Numbered from the stretch's first letter, positions 32,508 to 41,442 are shown. The stretch: 64,000 bases of DNA from Cohnella zeiphila (GCF_014212055.1 NZ_JACJVO010000038.1:1-64000); one strand, 5' to 3'. The notes: generated by a model not told the origin, from the sequence alone. Numbers and translations are program-made.

Positions 32508-32897
32508 CTAGAGAAGCAGCACGGCCTCGACTGGTTTAAGCGGCAGGACAATTCGTTCGGATGAGAAGGTCGGGCCATCCAGTTGCAGAAACCCCCAGCC
32601 GCCCGAAGAAGCGGCGGCAGCCGGCGGGACCGCTTTGGCGGAAGACGCCGCGATCCCCGCATGCGGCTTTCTTCCCTTTTTTTCCTTCGTTCCGCCGCCT
32701 TTGCGGACTCCTTTTCCCGTTCGGCCGGTTCGTTTACCGACTTCGTCGTCCGGCGAGCCGTTCAGCACGATTTTCCCGCGCGAGCAGCCGGTCAGCACTC
32801 CGTAATGACGCTCGCCGTCCTTCATGACGATGCAGACGGGGAGACCCCGAAGCTGAAGCAGGCGCTCCTTGTCGACAGGTACGCTGTCATTCCACAT
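32508..32897 (-). CDS. hypothetical protein with LSm-like N-terminus
   Basis: 129 residues, SD GGGAGGT before ATG 32897. Residues about 12-48 (LLQLRGLPVCIVMKDGERHYGVLTGCSRGKIVLNG) have the beta pattern of an LSm/SH3-like barrel: loop, VxxxDGxxxxGxL, gxIxLNG. A basic linker rich in Lys, Gly and Arg (about 55-80) and an Ala-rich stretch follow. The end (LPLKPVEAVLLL) is again strand-like. Nucleic-acid binding is a guess from the fold pattern and the basic linker. Confidence 0.6.
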   Translation of the reverse strand: MWNDSVPVDKERLLQLRGLPVCIVMKDGERHYGVLTGCSRGKIVLNGSPDDEVGKRTGRTGKGVRKGGGTKEKKGRKPHAGIAASSAKAVPPAAAASSGGWGFLQLDGPTFSSERIVLPLKPVEAVLLL

Positions 32898-33085
32898 AGG
32901 CTATAACCTCCCGTTTCTGGTCGAGACCAGTATATTCACCAGCGGGCGAATGCGTATGGACGCCAACCCATATTCCGCGTTCTTCGGAATGCCGCGGACG
33001 GTTTGCAAAAAATAGCAATAGCCCTCGGGGTATGGTAAACTACATAGCGTGAATCCCATCCTTTGAATAAAGAAAGTGGAGGATC

Positions 33086-34642
33086 ATGAGCGACCAAAAC
33101 CATAACATTCGATCCGCAGAGGGCGCGGTCTATTTCATTTTCGGAGCGACCGGGGACCTGGCCCGGCGCAAGCTGTTCCCGGCTCTGTACAGCCTGTATC
33201 GCGAAGGAAAGCTCGGCCAGAGATTCGCCATCGTAGGGCTGGCGCGACGGCCGCGGACGGACGAGCAGTTCCGCTCGGACGTGCTGGAGTCGATTCGCGA
33301 GTTTTGCCGGTACAAGCCGGAGGAAGGCGAGGCGTGGCGGACGTTCGCGGACCGCTTCAGCTACCATTCGCTGGACATCGGCAACGTAGAAGGAATGAAG
33401 CAGCTTCAACAGACGACGCTGGAGCTGGAGAAGCGCTTCGAAATTCCGGGCAACCGGCTGTTTTATCTGGCACTGGCTCCCGATTTGTTCGGCACCGTCT
33501 CGCGCAACTTGCGGGACGGCGGCATGCTGGACAGCGACGGGTGGCACCGGCTCGTCATCGAGAAGCCGTTCGGCTACGATTATCCGTCGGCCGAGCGTCT
33601 GAACGAGGAGATTCGGCACGTGTTCCGCGAGGACGAGGTATTCCGCATCGACCACTACCTGGGCAAGGAGATGGTCCAGAACATCGAGGTCATCCGGTTC
33701 GCGAACGCGTTCTTCGAGCCGCTGTGGAACGGAAGACACATCGCCAACGTCCAGATCACGCTCGCCGAGACCGTCGGCGTGGAGGAACGCGGCGCGTATT
33801 ATAACAAGTCCGGCGCGCTCCGCGACATGGTGCAGAACCATATGCTGCAAATGCTGACGATGATCGCGATGGAGCCGCCGAGCCGCCTCGATCCGGAGGA
33901 CATTCGGGACGAGAAGGTGAAGGTGCTGCGTTCCATCCGCGGCTTCCAGGCGCCGGACGAGGTGCGCCGCCGCGTCGTCCGCGGGCAGTACGCGGAAGGA
34001 TCGGCAAGAGGCAAGCCGATTCCCGGCTACCGCCAGGAAGAATCGGTGCCCGGCGATTCGGCGACCGAGACGTTCTTCGCGGCTCGCCTGTTCGTCGATA
34101 ATTTCCGCTGGGCCGGCGTGCCGTTCTACGTTCGGACGGGCAAGCGATTGCCGGTGAAGTCGACCGAGATCGTCGTCGAGTTCAAGAACGTGCCGAACAA
34201 CGTGCTGTTCTCGCGCCGGCAGGAGCTGCAGCCGAACCTGCTCGTCATTCGCGTCAATCCGATGGAAGGCATCTACATCAAGATCAACGCCAAGAAGCCG
34301 GGCAACGATATGACGATTCAGCCGGTGGCCATGGAATTCTGCCAGAGCTGCCAGGTCGGCATCAATACGCCGGAAGCGTACGAGCGGCTGATTCACGATG
34401 CCGGCCGCGGCGATTCCACGTATTTCACGCGGTGGGACGAGCTCGCCGCCGCTTGGCAGCTGGTCGATCCGATCGCGGCTGCCTGGCGCGAGAATGCGGA
34501 CGATCTGGCGTTCTACCCGGGCGGAACATGGGGACCGGACCGGGCGGACGAACTGCTGGCGGAGGACGGTTTCCACTGGTGGCCGGTCAACGGGCAAGAG
34601 GAAGACAACGTCATCTGGGTCACGAATTCGAAGCCGGAATAA
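33086..34642 (+). CDS. zwf: glucose-6-phosphate dehydrogenase
   Basis: 518 residues. Oxidises glucose 6-phosphate to 6-phosphogluconolactone with NADP, the entry to the oxidative pentose phosphate pathway, in the cytoplasm. N-terminal Rossmann motif GATGDLARRKL (about 20-30), substrate-binding RIDHYLGKE (R187-E195, with catalytic-dyad His elsewhere in the domain), EKPFG, and a C-terminal beta domain of normal size. SD GTGGAGG. It is followed by a separate cyclase gene; no gnd is nearby. Confidence 0.97.
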   Translation: MSDQNHNIRSAEGAVYFIFGATGDLARRKLFPALYSLYREGKLGQRFAIVGLARRPRTDEQFRSDVLESIREFCRYKPEEGEAWRTFADRFSYHSLDIGNVEGMKQLQQTTLELEKRFEIPGNRLFYLALAPDLFGTVSRNLRDGGMLDSDGWHRLVIEKPFGYDYPSAERLNEEIRHVFREDEVFRIDHYLGKEMVQNIEVIRFANAFFEPLWNGRHIANVQITLAETVGVEERGAYYNKSGALRDMVQNHMLQMLTMIAMEPPSRLDPEDIRDEKVKVLRSIRGFQAPDEVRRRVVRGQYAEGSARGKPIPGYRQEESVPGDSATETFFAARLFVDNFRWAGVPFYVRTGKRLPVKSTEIVVEFKNVPNNVLFSRRQELQPNLLVIRVNPMEGIYIKINAKKPGNDMTIQPVAMEFCQSCQVGINTPEAYERLIHDAGRGDSTYFTRWDELAAAWQLVDPIAAAWRENADDLAFYPGGTWGPDRADELLAEDGFHWWPVNGQEEDNVIWVTNSKPE

Positions 34643-34713
34643 CGGGCCGGCCGTCGGCCGGCGGCAGGATTCGCCGGATGCGGCCGGGCGGGGAGAAGGA
34701 GAAGAACGGACGT

Positions 34714-35337
34714 ATGGGGAAAATCTACGACATTTCGATTACGGTTGAAGAAGGCATGCAAGTCTGGGAAAACATCCGGGACAAGCAGCCATCGATAGTG
34801 AACGCGTCGAATCATGGGCAGGGCAAGCCGCACGAGAGCGTGCTCAGCATGAACGTCCATACGGGAACGCATGTGGACGCGCCCCTGCACATGATTGCCG
34901 GGGGAGAGACGATCGAGACGATTCCGCTGGAGCAGCTGGTCGGTCCTTGCCGCGTTCTGGATCTGATGCATGTCGTCGGCTCCATCACCCGGTCGGACTT
35001 GGAGCCGTTCGCCCTTCAGCGGGGCGAGCGGGTACTGTTCAAGACGAAGAGCTCGTTCAGCGAGCGATATCTGGACGACTTCGTTTTTCTTCGGGAAGAC
35101 GGAGCCCAATACTTGGCCGAGATCGGCGTTCGGGTCGCGGCGACCGACGCGCTCGGCATCGAACGCGATCAAGACGGCTACCCGACACACCGGACGCTGA
35201 TGCGAGCCGGCGTCGTCATCGTCGAGGGTCTCCGGCTGAAGGACGTTCCGCCGGGCAACTACTGGCTTGTCGTCGCCCCGCTCAAGCTGACCGGCATCGA
35301 CGCCGCGCCGGCCCGGGCGTTCCTGATCGGAGATTAA
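34714..35337 (+). CDS. cyclase / kynurenine-formamidase family protein
   Basis: 207 residues from ATG 34714. The metal-binding signature HTGTHVDAPLH lies at about residues 50-60, and DISITVEEGMQVW opens the fold. The family hydrolyses N-formylkynurenine or related amides and lactones with a bound metal. No tryptophan-catabolism genes are nearby, so the substrate is open. A strong terminator follows 24 nt after the stop. Confidence 0.85.
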   Translation: MGKIYDISITVEEGMQVWENIRDKQPSIVNASNHGQGKPHESVLSMNVHTGTHVDAPLHMIAGGETIETIPLEQLVGPCRVLDLMHVVGSITRSDLEPFALQRGERVLFKTKSSFSERYLDDFVFLREDGAQYLAEIGVRVAATDALGIERDQDGYPTHRTLMRAGVVIVEGLRLKDVPPGNYWLVVAPLKLTGIDAAPARAFLIGD

Positions 35338-35360
35338 ATACGAGCCTAGCGTAACAAGGT

Positions 35361-35394
35361 GCGTAACAACCCTGGGGGTTGTTACGCTTTTTTT
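35361..35394 (+). terminator. terminator after the cyclase
   Basis: 12-bp stem GCGTAACAACCC/GGGTTGTTACGC with a short loop and a run of seven T. The stem contains a GTAACAA/TTGTTAC pair also seen in the yhbD operator just downstream. Confidence 0.92.
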
Positions 35395-35405
35395 ATGTTT
35401 TTGGC

Positions 35406-35434
35406 TTTACAACGTAACAATGTTATGTTACATT
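35406..35434 (+). promoter_or_regulatory. yhbD promoter with internal operator
   Basis: TTTACA (35406-35411), 17 nt, TACATT (35429-35434). The spacer holds palindrome GTAACA-n6-TGTTAC (35414-35431), overlapped by CAATGT-n6-ACATTG (35418-35435). A palindrome between -35 and -10 is the usual site for MerR-like regulators, and the next gene has a MerR-like domain. Autoregulation is inference. Confidence 0.65.
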
Positions 35435-35457
35435 GTCATCAAGGAAGGTGATAGACG

Positions 35458-36084
35458 ATGTCGGATCGCGAATTGATCTCCAAGAAGGATCTGCTCGAGA
35501 CGACGGGGATTTCTTACGGACAGCTCTACCGCTGGAAGAGAAAACAGCTCATTCCGGAAGAGTGGTTCATTCGCAAATCAACGTTTACCGGGCAAGAGAC
35601 GTTTTTTCCGAAGGATTTGATTATGGCCCGGATCGACCGGATTTTGAATATGAAGGAAGATCTGTCGCTGGACGAATTGGCGGGCAAGCTCTCCCCGCTG
35701 CCGGATCATATTCAGCTCCGGAAAGACGAACTGGTGAAACGAAACATTGTTTCAGGGGTGCTGATGGAACGTTTCGGCCCCCGTGACGCCGGCGATACGA
35801 TTTATTCGTTCGAGCAGGCTCTCGTCTTTTATGTGGCCGACCGGCTGCTGCGCAACGGGGAAATGAGCCTCGACGAAGCGCAGCAGCTGCTGGACACGAT
35901 GAAGGAGCATTTCGGCAAGTTCGAAGGAAAGCCGTGCGAGCTGTATTTTATTCGCAAGATGGGGGTTTCGGTGTTCCTGCTGGCGTCCGCGCCCACCGAA
36001 ATTCACGTCGAGACCGGCGCCAAGCTGGTTGCCCGGCTCAGCTTGTCGGAGATGATCGAGCAACTGCAATCGCAACTGACCTAG
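35458..36084 (+). CDS. yhbD: YhbD-like MerR-type regulator
   Basis: 208 residues. The N-terminus (SKKDLLETTGISYGQLYRWKRKQLIPEEWF) is a MerR-like winged helix as in the YhbD (DUF4004) family, and the rest is alpha-helical with GDTIYSFEQALVFYVADRLL. SD AAGGAAGGTGAT. It leads an operon with two bactofilin-like genes, the same order as yhbD-yhbE-yhbF in Bacillus subtilis. It probably controls its own operon through the operator at 35414. Confidence 0.82.
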   Translation: MSDRELISKKDLLETTGISYGQLYRWKRKQLIPEEWFIRKSTFTGQETFFPKDLIMARIDRILNMKEDLSLDELAGKLSPLPDHIQLRKDELVKRNIVSGVLMERFGPRDAGDTIYSFEQALVFYVADRLLRNGEMSLDEAQQLLDTMKEHFGKFEGKPCELYFIRKMGVSVFLLASAPTEIHVETGAKLVARLSLSEMIEQLQSQLT

Positions 36085-36099
36085 AGAGGGGAAGGAAAC

Positions 36100-36786
36100 A
36101 TGGAGAAGGCGAAGGATCAACGGCCCGATCTGAATATGAGCGGCGTCGGGCAAGCGGCCGGCGGTCTCTACCGCAGCGTCCGAATCGACGGGGTATGCAC
36201 GATCGCGACGGATGTCGAGTGCGAGACGATGGATATTCACGGCATCGGCAAGGCCCGGGGGAATGTGAAGGCCGACCGGTTCCAATGCAACGGGAAAATG
36301 AACGTCGACGGCGCACTGGATGCGAAGGAGCTCAGGATCGACGGCATTGTGCGGGTAAACGGCCCGGTGGCGGGAGAGCGAATCGAGGTAAACGGGGTGC
36401 TCACCGCGGATGGCGATTGCGAGGCTGAGAAGGCCGAGTTTCGGGGCTGGTTTACGATCAAGGGACTGCTGAACGCGGGGAACGTCGATATCATGCTGTA
36501 CGGGAAATGCGAAGCCCGGGAGATCGGCGGCGAGACGATCCGTGTCGAGCGGGGCTCGAGCTCCGTCTGGAAGCGCCTCTGGCAATGGGCGATGCCGAAG
36601 CTGATCACCCGTCTGGAAGCGGATGTCATCGAAGGCGACGAGATCGTGCTGGAGGACACGACGGCGGATATCGTGCGGGGGAACCTGGTGCGGATCGGGA
36701 AAGGCTGCAAGATCGGCCGTGTGGAGTACCGTTCCGACCTTCAGGTCCATCCCCAGGCCAAAGTAAGCGAACAAACTCAACTGTAA
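36100..36786 (+). CDS. bactofilin-like polymer protein 1 (YhbE-like)
   Basis: 228 residues with right-handed beta-helix pattern: repeated strands such as VRIDGVCTIATDVECETMDIHGIG, FQCNGKMNVDGAL and LRIDGIVRVNGPV. Bactofilins polymerise into membrane-associated filaments; the B. subtilis YhbE/YhbF pair is linked to motility. No membrane segment is seen. A second region (about 150-228) diverges from the repeat and includes a Trp-rich helix (VWKRLWQWAMPKL). 76 nt separate it from the paralogue downstream. Confidence 0.82.
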   Translation: MEKAKDQRPDLNMSGVGQAAGGLYRSVRIDGVCTIATDVECETMDIHGIGKARGNVKADRFQCNGKMNVDGALDAKELRIDGIVRVNGPVAGERIEVNGVLTADGDCEAEKAEFRGWFTIKGLLNAGNVDIMLYGKCEAREIGGETIRVERGSSSVWKRLWQWAMPKLITRLEADVIEGDEIVLEDTTADIVRGNLVRIGKGCKIGRVEYRSDLQVHPQAKVSEQTQL

Positions 36787-36862
36787 GCGGCAAGATGCGG
36801 TAGCGGGCGGGATAGCCCCCGTAACAGATAAGCTATGAAATCGGCGAGGAGATGAGAAGAAG

Positions 36863-37528
36863 ATGCAAGTCGGAGATTTGAGACTGGTCGGCACGACGGA
36901 ATCGATCGGGGGGCACTTCGGACAAGTGAAGATCGTCGGCGAATGCCGGCTGAACGGCAAAGTCGAATGCGGCAGCTTTACCTGCACGGGAACTTCCGAA
37001 GTCATGGGCGATTTCAAAGCGGGATTGATCAAGCTGACCGGCGAGCTGACGGTGAACGGCAGCTTCGCCGTGGAGCGGGGCGCGACGACCGGAGAAGTGC
37101 GGGTGCGCGGCGGAAGCCGGGGCGACCGGCTGAAGGTGACCGGGCAGCTCAGCGTGGAAGGCGACTGCGAGTATGAGTCGCTGCAAGCGACGGGGGCGGT
37201 GCAGGTGGACGGATTGCTCGGCGCGGAGACGTTGGAGCTGAGGCTGCACGGGCCTTCGCGGGCGAGGGAGGTCGGCGGCGGCCGGATTCAGATCAAGCGC
37301 AGCCGGATGGCGTCGATCAAGAAGCTGTTCGTCTCCGCCGGACCGATCTCGATGGCGGCGGACCTGATCGAGGGGGATATCCTCGACCTGGAGTACACGT
37401 TCGCCAAGGTGGTCAGAGGCAATCAGGTGCGGCTCGGTCCGGGCTGCGAGATCGAACGCGTCGAATACCGGCAGAAGCTGAGCAAATCGGGCGGCGCGAA
37501 AGTCGGAACGGAAGCCAAGATCGAGTAG
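36863..37528 (+). CDS. bactofilin-like polymer protein 2 (YhbF-like)
   Basis: 221 residues, paralogue of the preceding protein: same beta-helix (FGQVKIVGECRLNGKVECGSFTCTG and LKVTGQLSVEGDCEYES) and the same C-terminal layout (GGGRIQIKRS, LIEGDILDLEYTFAKVVRGNQVRLGPGCEIERVEY). Pairs of unequal bactofilins usually co-assemble. It follows in the operon; the MFS exporter begins 43 nt downstream, possibly as part of the same transcript. Confidence 0.82.
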   Translation: MQVGDLRLVGTTESIGGHFGQVKIVGECRLNGKVECGSFTCTGTSEVMGDFKAGLIKLTGELTVNGSFAVERGATTGEVRVRGGSRGDRLKVTGQLSVEGDCEYESLQATGAVQVDGLLGAETLELRLHGPSRAREVGGGRIQIKRSRMASIKKLFVSAGPISMAADLIEGDILDLEYTFAKVVRGNQVRLGPGCEIERVEYRQKLSKSGGAKVGTEAKIE

Positions 37529-37571
37529 GCCAATTTCAAATTTCTAATGGCGATGGGAGGAAAATCGTACC

Positions 37572-39140
37572 ATGGCGGTGCAAAAAAACAGGCTGGGGCT
37601 GATCCTGGCGGGCCTTATGCTCGGCATCTTCGTCGCGGCGATCGACAATACGATCGTGGCGACGGCGATGGGGACGATCGTGTCCGATCTCGGCGGTCTG
37701 GACAAATTCGTCTGGGTCACGTCGGCGTACCTCGTAACGGAGATGGCCGGCATGCCGATCTTCGGCAAGTTGTCCGACATGTACGGACGCAAGCGGTTTT
37801 TCGTGCTGGGCATCTTCCTGTTCCTGCTCGGCTCGGTGCTGTGCGGGACGGCGCACAATATCGTGGAGCTCAGCATTTATCGGGCCATTCAGGGAATCGG
37901 CGGCGGCGCGCTTATGCCGATCGCGTTCACGGTTCTGTTCGACGTCGTCCCGATGGAGAAGAGGGGCAGCATGTCCGGCATCTTCGGCGCGGTGTTCGGC
38001 ACGTCGAGCTTGTTCGGTCCTCTTCTCGGCGCCTATATCGTAGACCATATCGACTGGCGCTGGATCTTCTATATCAATCTGCCGATCGGCCTTGCGGCGC
38101 TCGCTTTGATCCTGTTCTTCTACAAGGAATCGGTCGAGCACGCCAAGCAGCGGATCGATTGGTGGGGAGCGGCGACGCTGGTGGGCTCGGTCGTCTGCCT
38201 GATGTTCGCGCTGGAGCTGGGCGGTCAGCAGTATGCCTGGGGTTCGGCCCAGATCCTGTCGCTGTTCGCGGGGGCCGCGGTCCTGCTCATCGTGTTCCTG
38301 TTCGCCGAGGCGAAGGCGGAGGAGCCGATCATCTCGTACGCCATGTTCCGCCGCCGCCTGTTCGCGGCCAGCACGCTGACCGGCTTGTTCTATGGCGCGG
38401 GCTTCGTTACGTTCGCCATGTATATCCCGATATTCGTGCAGGGGGTAAACGGAGGCTCGGCCACGAACTCGGGGCTCATCCTGCTTCCGATGACGCTAGG
38501 CTCGGTATTCTCCTCGCAGATCGGCGCTTTCTTCACGACCAAAACCTCCTACCGCAACGTCATGATCGCCTCCGGGCTGATCTTCATTCTCGGTACGGTT
38601 CTACTAAGCACGCTGACCCCCGATACTTCCCAATTGCTGCTGACGCTCTACATGATCGTCGCCGGCGTCGGCGTCGGCTTCAGCTTCTCGGTGCTGGGCA
38701 TGGCCAGCATGCATGGCTTTGACGCCAGGCAGCGGGGCTCGGCCAGCTCGACGATGTCGTTCGTCCGGTCGCTCGGCATGACGGTCGGTCTTACCGTATT
38801 CGGCATTCTGCAGCGCAACGCGATGACGTCGAAGCTGGCGGACGTGGCCGGAGGCGGCGGAGGCGCGCCGGGCGGCAACTCGCTGGGCAGCGTTCGGGAG
38901 TCGCTCTCGTCCGAGAAGCGGGCGGCCATTCCGAAAGACGTGCTGACTAAAATTATCGATGCGCTCTCCTCCTCCATCACGCACATGTTCATGTGGGCCG
39001 TTGCCGCGGCGGTTCTCGCGCTGATTGCCGTGCTCTTCATGGGACGCGATCGGCTTCAGCTGCCGGCCAAAGGAGGCAAGGGCGGCAAGGGGGCAAAGGG
39101 CGGAGCCCAAGCCCAAACGGATTACGGCGGCGGCCACTGA
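37572..39140 (+). CDS. DHA2-family MFS multidrug exporter 1
   Basis: 522 residues with 14 expected membrane segments. DHA2 marks: LGIFVAAIDNTIVATAMGTI in TM1, GKLSDMYGRKRFF (motif A), and the motif C helix GAVFGTSSLFGPLLGAYI with DWRWIFYINLPIGL. It exports drugs or other toxic compounds using the proton gradient. Odd points: a Gly-rich loop (AGGGGGAPGGNS) before the last helix and a low-complexity Gly/Lys tail (KGGKGGKGAKGG). SD GGGAGG. Confidence 0.9.
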   Translation: MAVQKNRLGLILAGLMLGIFVAAIDNTIVATAMGTIVSDLGGLDKFVWVTSAYLVTEMAGMPIFGKLSDMYGRKRFFVLGIFLFLLGSVLCGTAHNIVELSIYRAIQGIGGGALMPIAFTVLFDVVPMEKRGSMSGIFGAVFGTSSLFGPLLGAYIVDHIDWRWIFYINLPIGLAALALILFFYKESVEHAKQRIDWWGAATLVGSVVCLMFALELGGQQYAWGSAQILSLFAGAAVLLIVFLFAEAKAEEPIISYAMFRRRLFAASTLTGLFYGAGFVTFAMYIPIFVQGVNGGSATNSGLILLPMTLGSVFSSQIGAFFTTKTSYRNVMIASGLIFILGTVLLSTLTPDTSQLLLTLYMIVAGVGVGFSFSVLGMASMHGFDARQRGSASSTMSFVRSLGMTVGLTVFGILQRNAMTSKLADVAGGGGGAPGGNSLGSVRESLSSEKRAAIPKDVLTKIIDALSSSITHMFMWAVAAAVLALIAVLFMGRDRLQLPAKGGKGGKGAKGGAQAQTDYGGGH

Positions 39141-39234
39141 ACCCATAAACCGATACACGCCCGAGAGGAAGAGCCGGCGCTCAACGATCCCGACGGAACG
39201 ATCGCAACGACGAAGTCGGAAAGGGGGGAAATCG

Positions 39235-39696
39235 ATGATCGACAAAAAGGATGACGTTCAGGCGATTCGGGAACTGTTTACGGCCATGTCCCTTGCTTGG
39301 GCGCAAGGCAACGGCAAAGCGTACAGCGAAATTTTCACCCCCGATGCGGATTACGTCACCTTTTTCGGACAGCATCTCAAGGGGCGCAAGGAAATTGCCG
39401 AATCCCATCAGGCTTTATGGGACGGTCCGCTTCGCGGCTCCAGACTCTCTGCCGGGCCGAACGACATTCAACTGCGGTTTATTACTTCAGAGTTGGCCAT
39501 TGCCCATGTCACCGGCGCGGTCATTCTGAGATGGCAGAAAAAAGCGCAAGCGAGCCGCAATTCCATCAACACCAATGTGCTCGTTAAACAAGACGGGGCG
39601 TGGAAAATCGCCGCCTTCCACAATTGCCGCATCAAGAAGCTAAACTGGCTTACTCGCCGCATGTTTCAACCGCGCTTCAAATCGTCGGCCGAGTAG
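39235..39696 (+). CDS. SnoaL/SgcJ-like small protein
   Basis: 153 residues, SD AAGGGGGGAA before ATG 39235. The region DVQAIRELFTAMSLAWAQGNGKAYSEIFTPDADYVTFFGQHLKGRKEI is the cone-shaped SnoaL/SgcJ fold, with WKIAAFHNCRI as the closing strand. Family members are enzymes or ligand binders of varied function and no active-site set can be assigned. It lies between two drug exporters. Confidence 0.82.
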   Translation: MIDKKDDVQAIRELFTAMSLAWAQGNGKAYSEIFTPDADYVTFFGQHLKGRKEIAESHQALWDGPLRGSRLSAGPNDIQLRFITSELAIAHVTGAVILRWQKKAQASRNSINTNVLVKQDGAWKIAAFHNCRIKKLNWLTRRMFQPRFKSSAE

Positions 39697-39735
39697 TCAT
39701 AACACCGAAACTTCGCGATCCCGCGTCCCTACAAG

Positions 39736-39752
39736 TTCATATTCAGTTCATA
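39736..39752 (+). promoter_or_regulatory. 11-nt direct repeat TTCATA, exporter 2 upstream region
   Basis: TTCATA at 39736-39741 and again at 39747-39752. An 11-nt period is typical of OmpR/PhoB-class response-regulator boxes. A T-rich stretch follows but no certain -10 was found. Confidence 0.3.
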
Positions 39753-39780
39753 CTTTATTTTTAAGCTAGGTTGCGTAAGG

Positions 39781-39865
39781 AGAGGTCGGCCCCGGAGGCG
39801 CCGGGCGTACGACCGTCTCTTCGGACTCCGTCGAACGGCAACGGACTCGGTTGACCGCCGTTCGA
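39781..39865 (+). promoter_or_regulatory. structured leader of exporter 2
   Basis: Hairpin 1 at 39781-39820: AGAGGTCG with CGACC..CTCT and an inner CCCGG/CCGGG. Hairpin 2: 9-bp TCGAACGGC (39831-39839) with GCCGTTCGA (39857-39865). They lie 39-123 nt upstream of the start codon. No known riboswitch class was recognised. Confidence 0.45.
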
Positions 39866-39903
39866 GGGATCTTCCTTAACGAAACAGAGTTAGAGGTGGA
39901 AGA

Positions 39904-41424
39904 ATGGTTTTAGCTAAAGAAAATAACAAGGTACTCGTGCTGATCGGTCTGCTCATCGGACTGATCTTCGCGGAGCTCGACGAGACGGTCGTCTCGACGG
40001 CAATGCCGACGATCATCCGCGATCTTCACGGATTGTCGCTATACGGATGGGTAGCCGGCATCTATATGCTGGCGATGACGATGTTTATGCCGATTCTCGG
40101 CAAGCTGGCGGATTTGTTCGGTCGCAAACGCGTCTATCTGACTTGCGTCGGGCTGTTCATCGCCGGCTCGATCGTCGGCGGCCTCGCGCAGTCGATGCCG
40201 ATGCTGCTGGTCGGCCGGGGAATTCAAGGCATCGGCGCCGGCGGACTGATGCCGCTCGCCATGGTCATCCTCGGCGACACGTATCCGCTGGAACAGCGCG
40301 CCAAGATTCAAGCGATGATCGGGCCGGTCATGTTCCTGCCGCAGCTGCTGGGTCCGACGGTCGGCGGTTACCTCGTCGATCACGTCAACTGGCACTGGGT
40401 GTTCCTCATCAATATTCCGGTCGGACTGCTCGCGGCCACGATTCTCGGCATCGGCATGCGGGAGACAAGAGGCGAAGAGAAGCGGTCCATCGACTGGGCC
40501 GGCGCCTTCACGCTGATGCTCGGCCTGCTCTCGCTGCTGCTCGCTCCCGTTCTGATCGACAACCGGGGACTTAGCTGGTCGTCTCCTTGGGTGATCGGAT
40601 TGCTCGCGTTGTCCGTGCTGCTGTTCGCTCTGCTCGTGCGCATCGAGATGCGGGCGAAGGAGCCGCTGATTCCGCTGCATTTGTTCAAAAATCGCACCGT
40701 CGTCGTGCTGTCGCTGTTCGTGTTCGTGCTCATGCTGGGGCTGATGGGCGGCATCGCGTCGTTCCCGTTCTTCGCCCAGAATGTCATGGGCCTCACGCCT
40801 ACGGGCTCCGGCTATCTGAACCTGGCGTTCATGGCCGGCGCGATTCCCGTCAGCATCCTGATCGGCTTCCTGATCACCAAGGTCGCTTACCGCACGCTGT
40901 TCATTCTTTCGTTCATTCTGCCGATTATCGGCATGTACCTGCTGACCCAGGTCAACGTCGACACGTCCGTGGTCTACATTATCGTAACGTTCGTCATCAT
41001 GGGCGTCGGAATGGGCGCGCTGTTCGGCGGAGACAATCTGATCGTGCAGGAATCCGTCGACAAGGAGCATAGCGGCATCGCGCTGTCGACCGTTCAACTG
41101 TTCCAATCGATCGGGATGACGATCGGCATGAGCGTCTTCGGCAGCTTGCTCGCGAACCACATCAAGAGCGGCGTCATGAAGCTGAGCGATCAGCTTCCGG
41201 AGGGGACGGCGGCTACGATCGCCAAGGGCGGCATTCCGAAAGGGCTGGATCCGAGCGTCGCCGACAAGGTTCAAGTCGCATTCTCGCATGCGTTCCAGAA
41301 CATCTTCACCATCGGCTTGGCTTTCTCGATCGCGGCATTCGTCATCGTCTGGTTTCTGAAGAACGAAGTGCTCAAGAAGAGGGAGGAGCCGAAGGAAGAA
41401 GCGCTTCCCGCCGCGAACATGTAA
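39904..41424 (+). CDS. DHA2-family MFS multidrug exporter 2
   Basis: 506 residues, 14 predicted membrane segments, LmrB/MDR-like. Motifs: LIFAELDETVVSTAMPTI in TM1, GKLADLFGRKRVY (motif A), GPVMFLPQLLGPTVGGYL (motif C) and HWVFLINIPVGL. The central linker is charged. It exports hydrophobic drugs by proton antiport. SD AGAGGTGGAAGA. Its long upstream region carries possible direct repeats and two stable hairpins, so induction by substrate through the leader is conceivable. Confidence 0.92.
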   Translation: MVLAKENNKVLVLIGLLIGLIFAELDETVVSTAMPTIIRDLHGLSLYGWVAGIYMLAMTMFMPILGKLADLFGRKRVYLTCVGLFIAGSIVGGLAQSMPMLLVGRGIQGIGAGGLMPLAMVILGDTYPLEQRAKIQAMIGPVMFLPQLLGPTVGGYLVDHVNWHWVFLINIPVGLLAATILGIGMRETRGEEKRSIDWAGAFTLMLGLLSLLLAPVLIDNRGLSWSSPWVIGLLALSVLLFALLVRIEMRAKEPLIPLHLFKNRTVVVLSLFVFVLMLGLMGGIASFPFFAQNVMGLTPTGSGYLNLAFMAGAIPVSILIGFLITKVAYRTLFILSFILPIIGMYLLTQVNVDTSVVYIIVTFVIMGVGMGALFGGDNLIVQESVDKEHSGIALSTVQLFQSIGMTIGMSVFGSLLANHIKSGVMKLSDQLPEGTAATIAKGGIPKGLDPSVADKVQVAFSHAFQNIFTIGLAFSIAAFVIVWFLKNEVLKKREEPKEEALPAANM

Positions 41425-41442
41425 ACGCCGCACCGCCTTTCG

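Noticed and set aside
33001..33085. zwf promoter built on TTTGCA and TATGGT
   Set aside because: Spacing is about 23 nt, too long for sigma-A; no better pair was found.
34643..34713. GGCCGGCCGTCGGCCGGC hairpin after zwf as terminator
   Set aside because: No U tract follows; it is probably chance GC palindromy.
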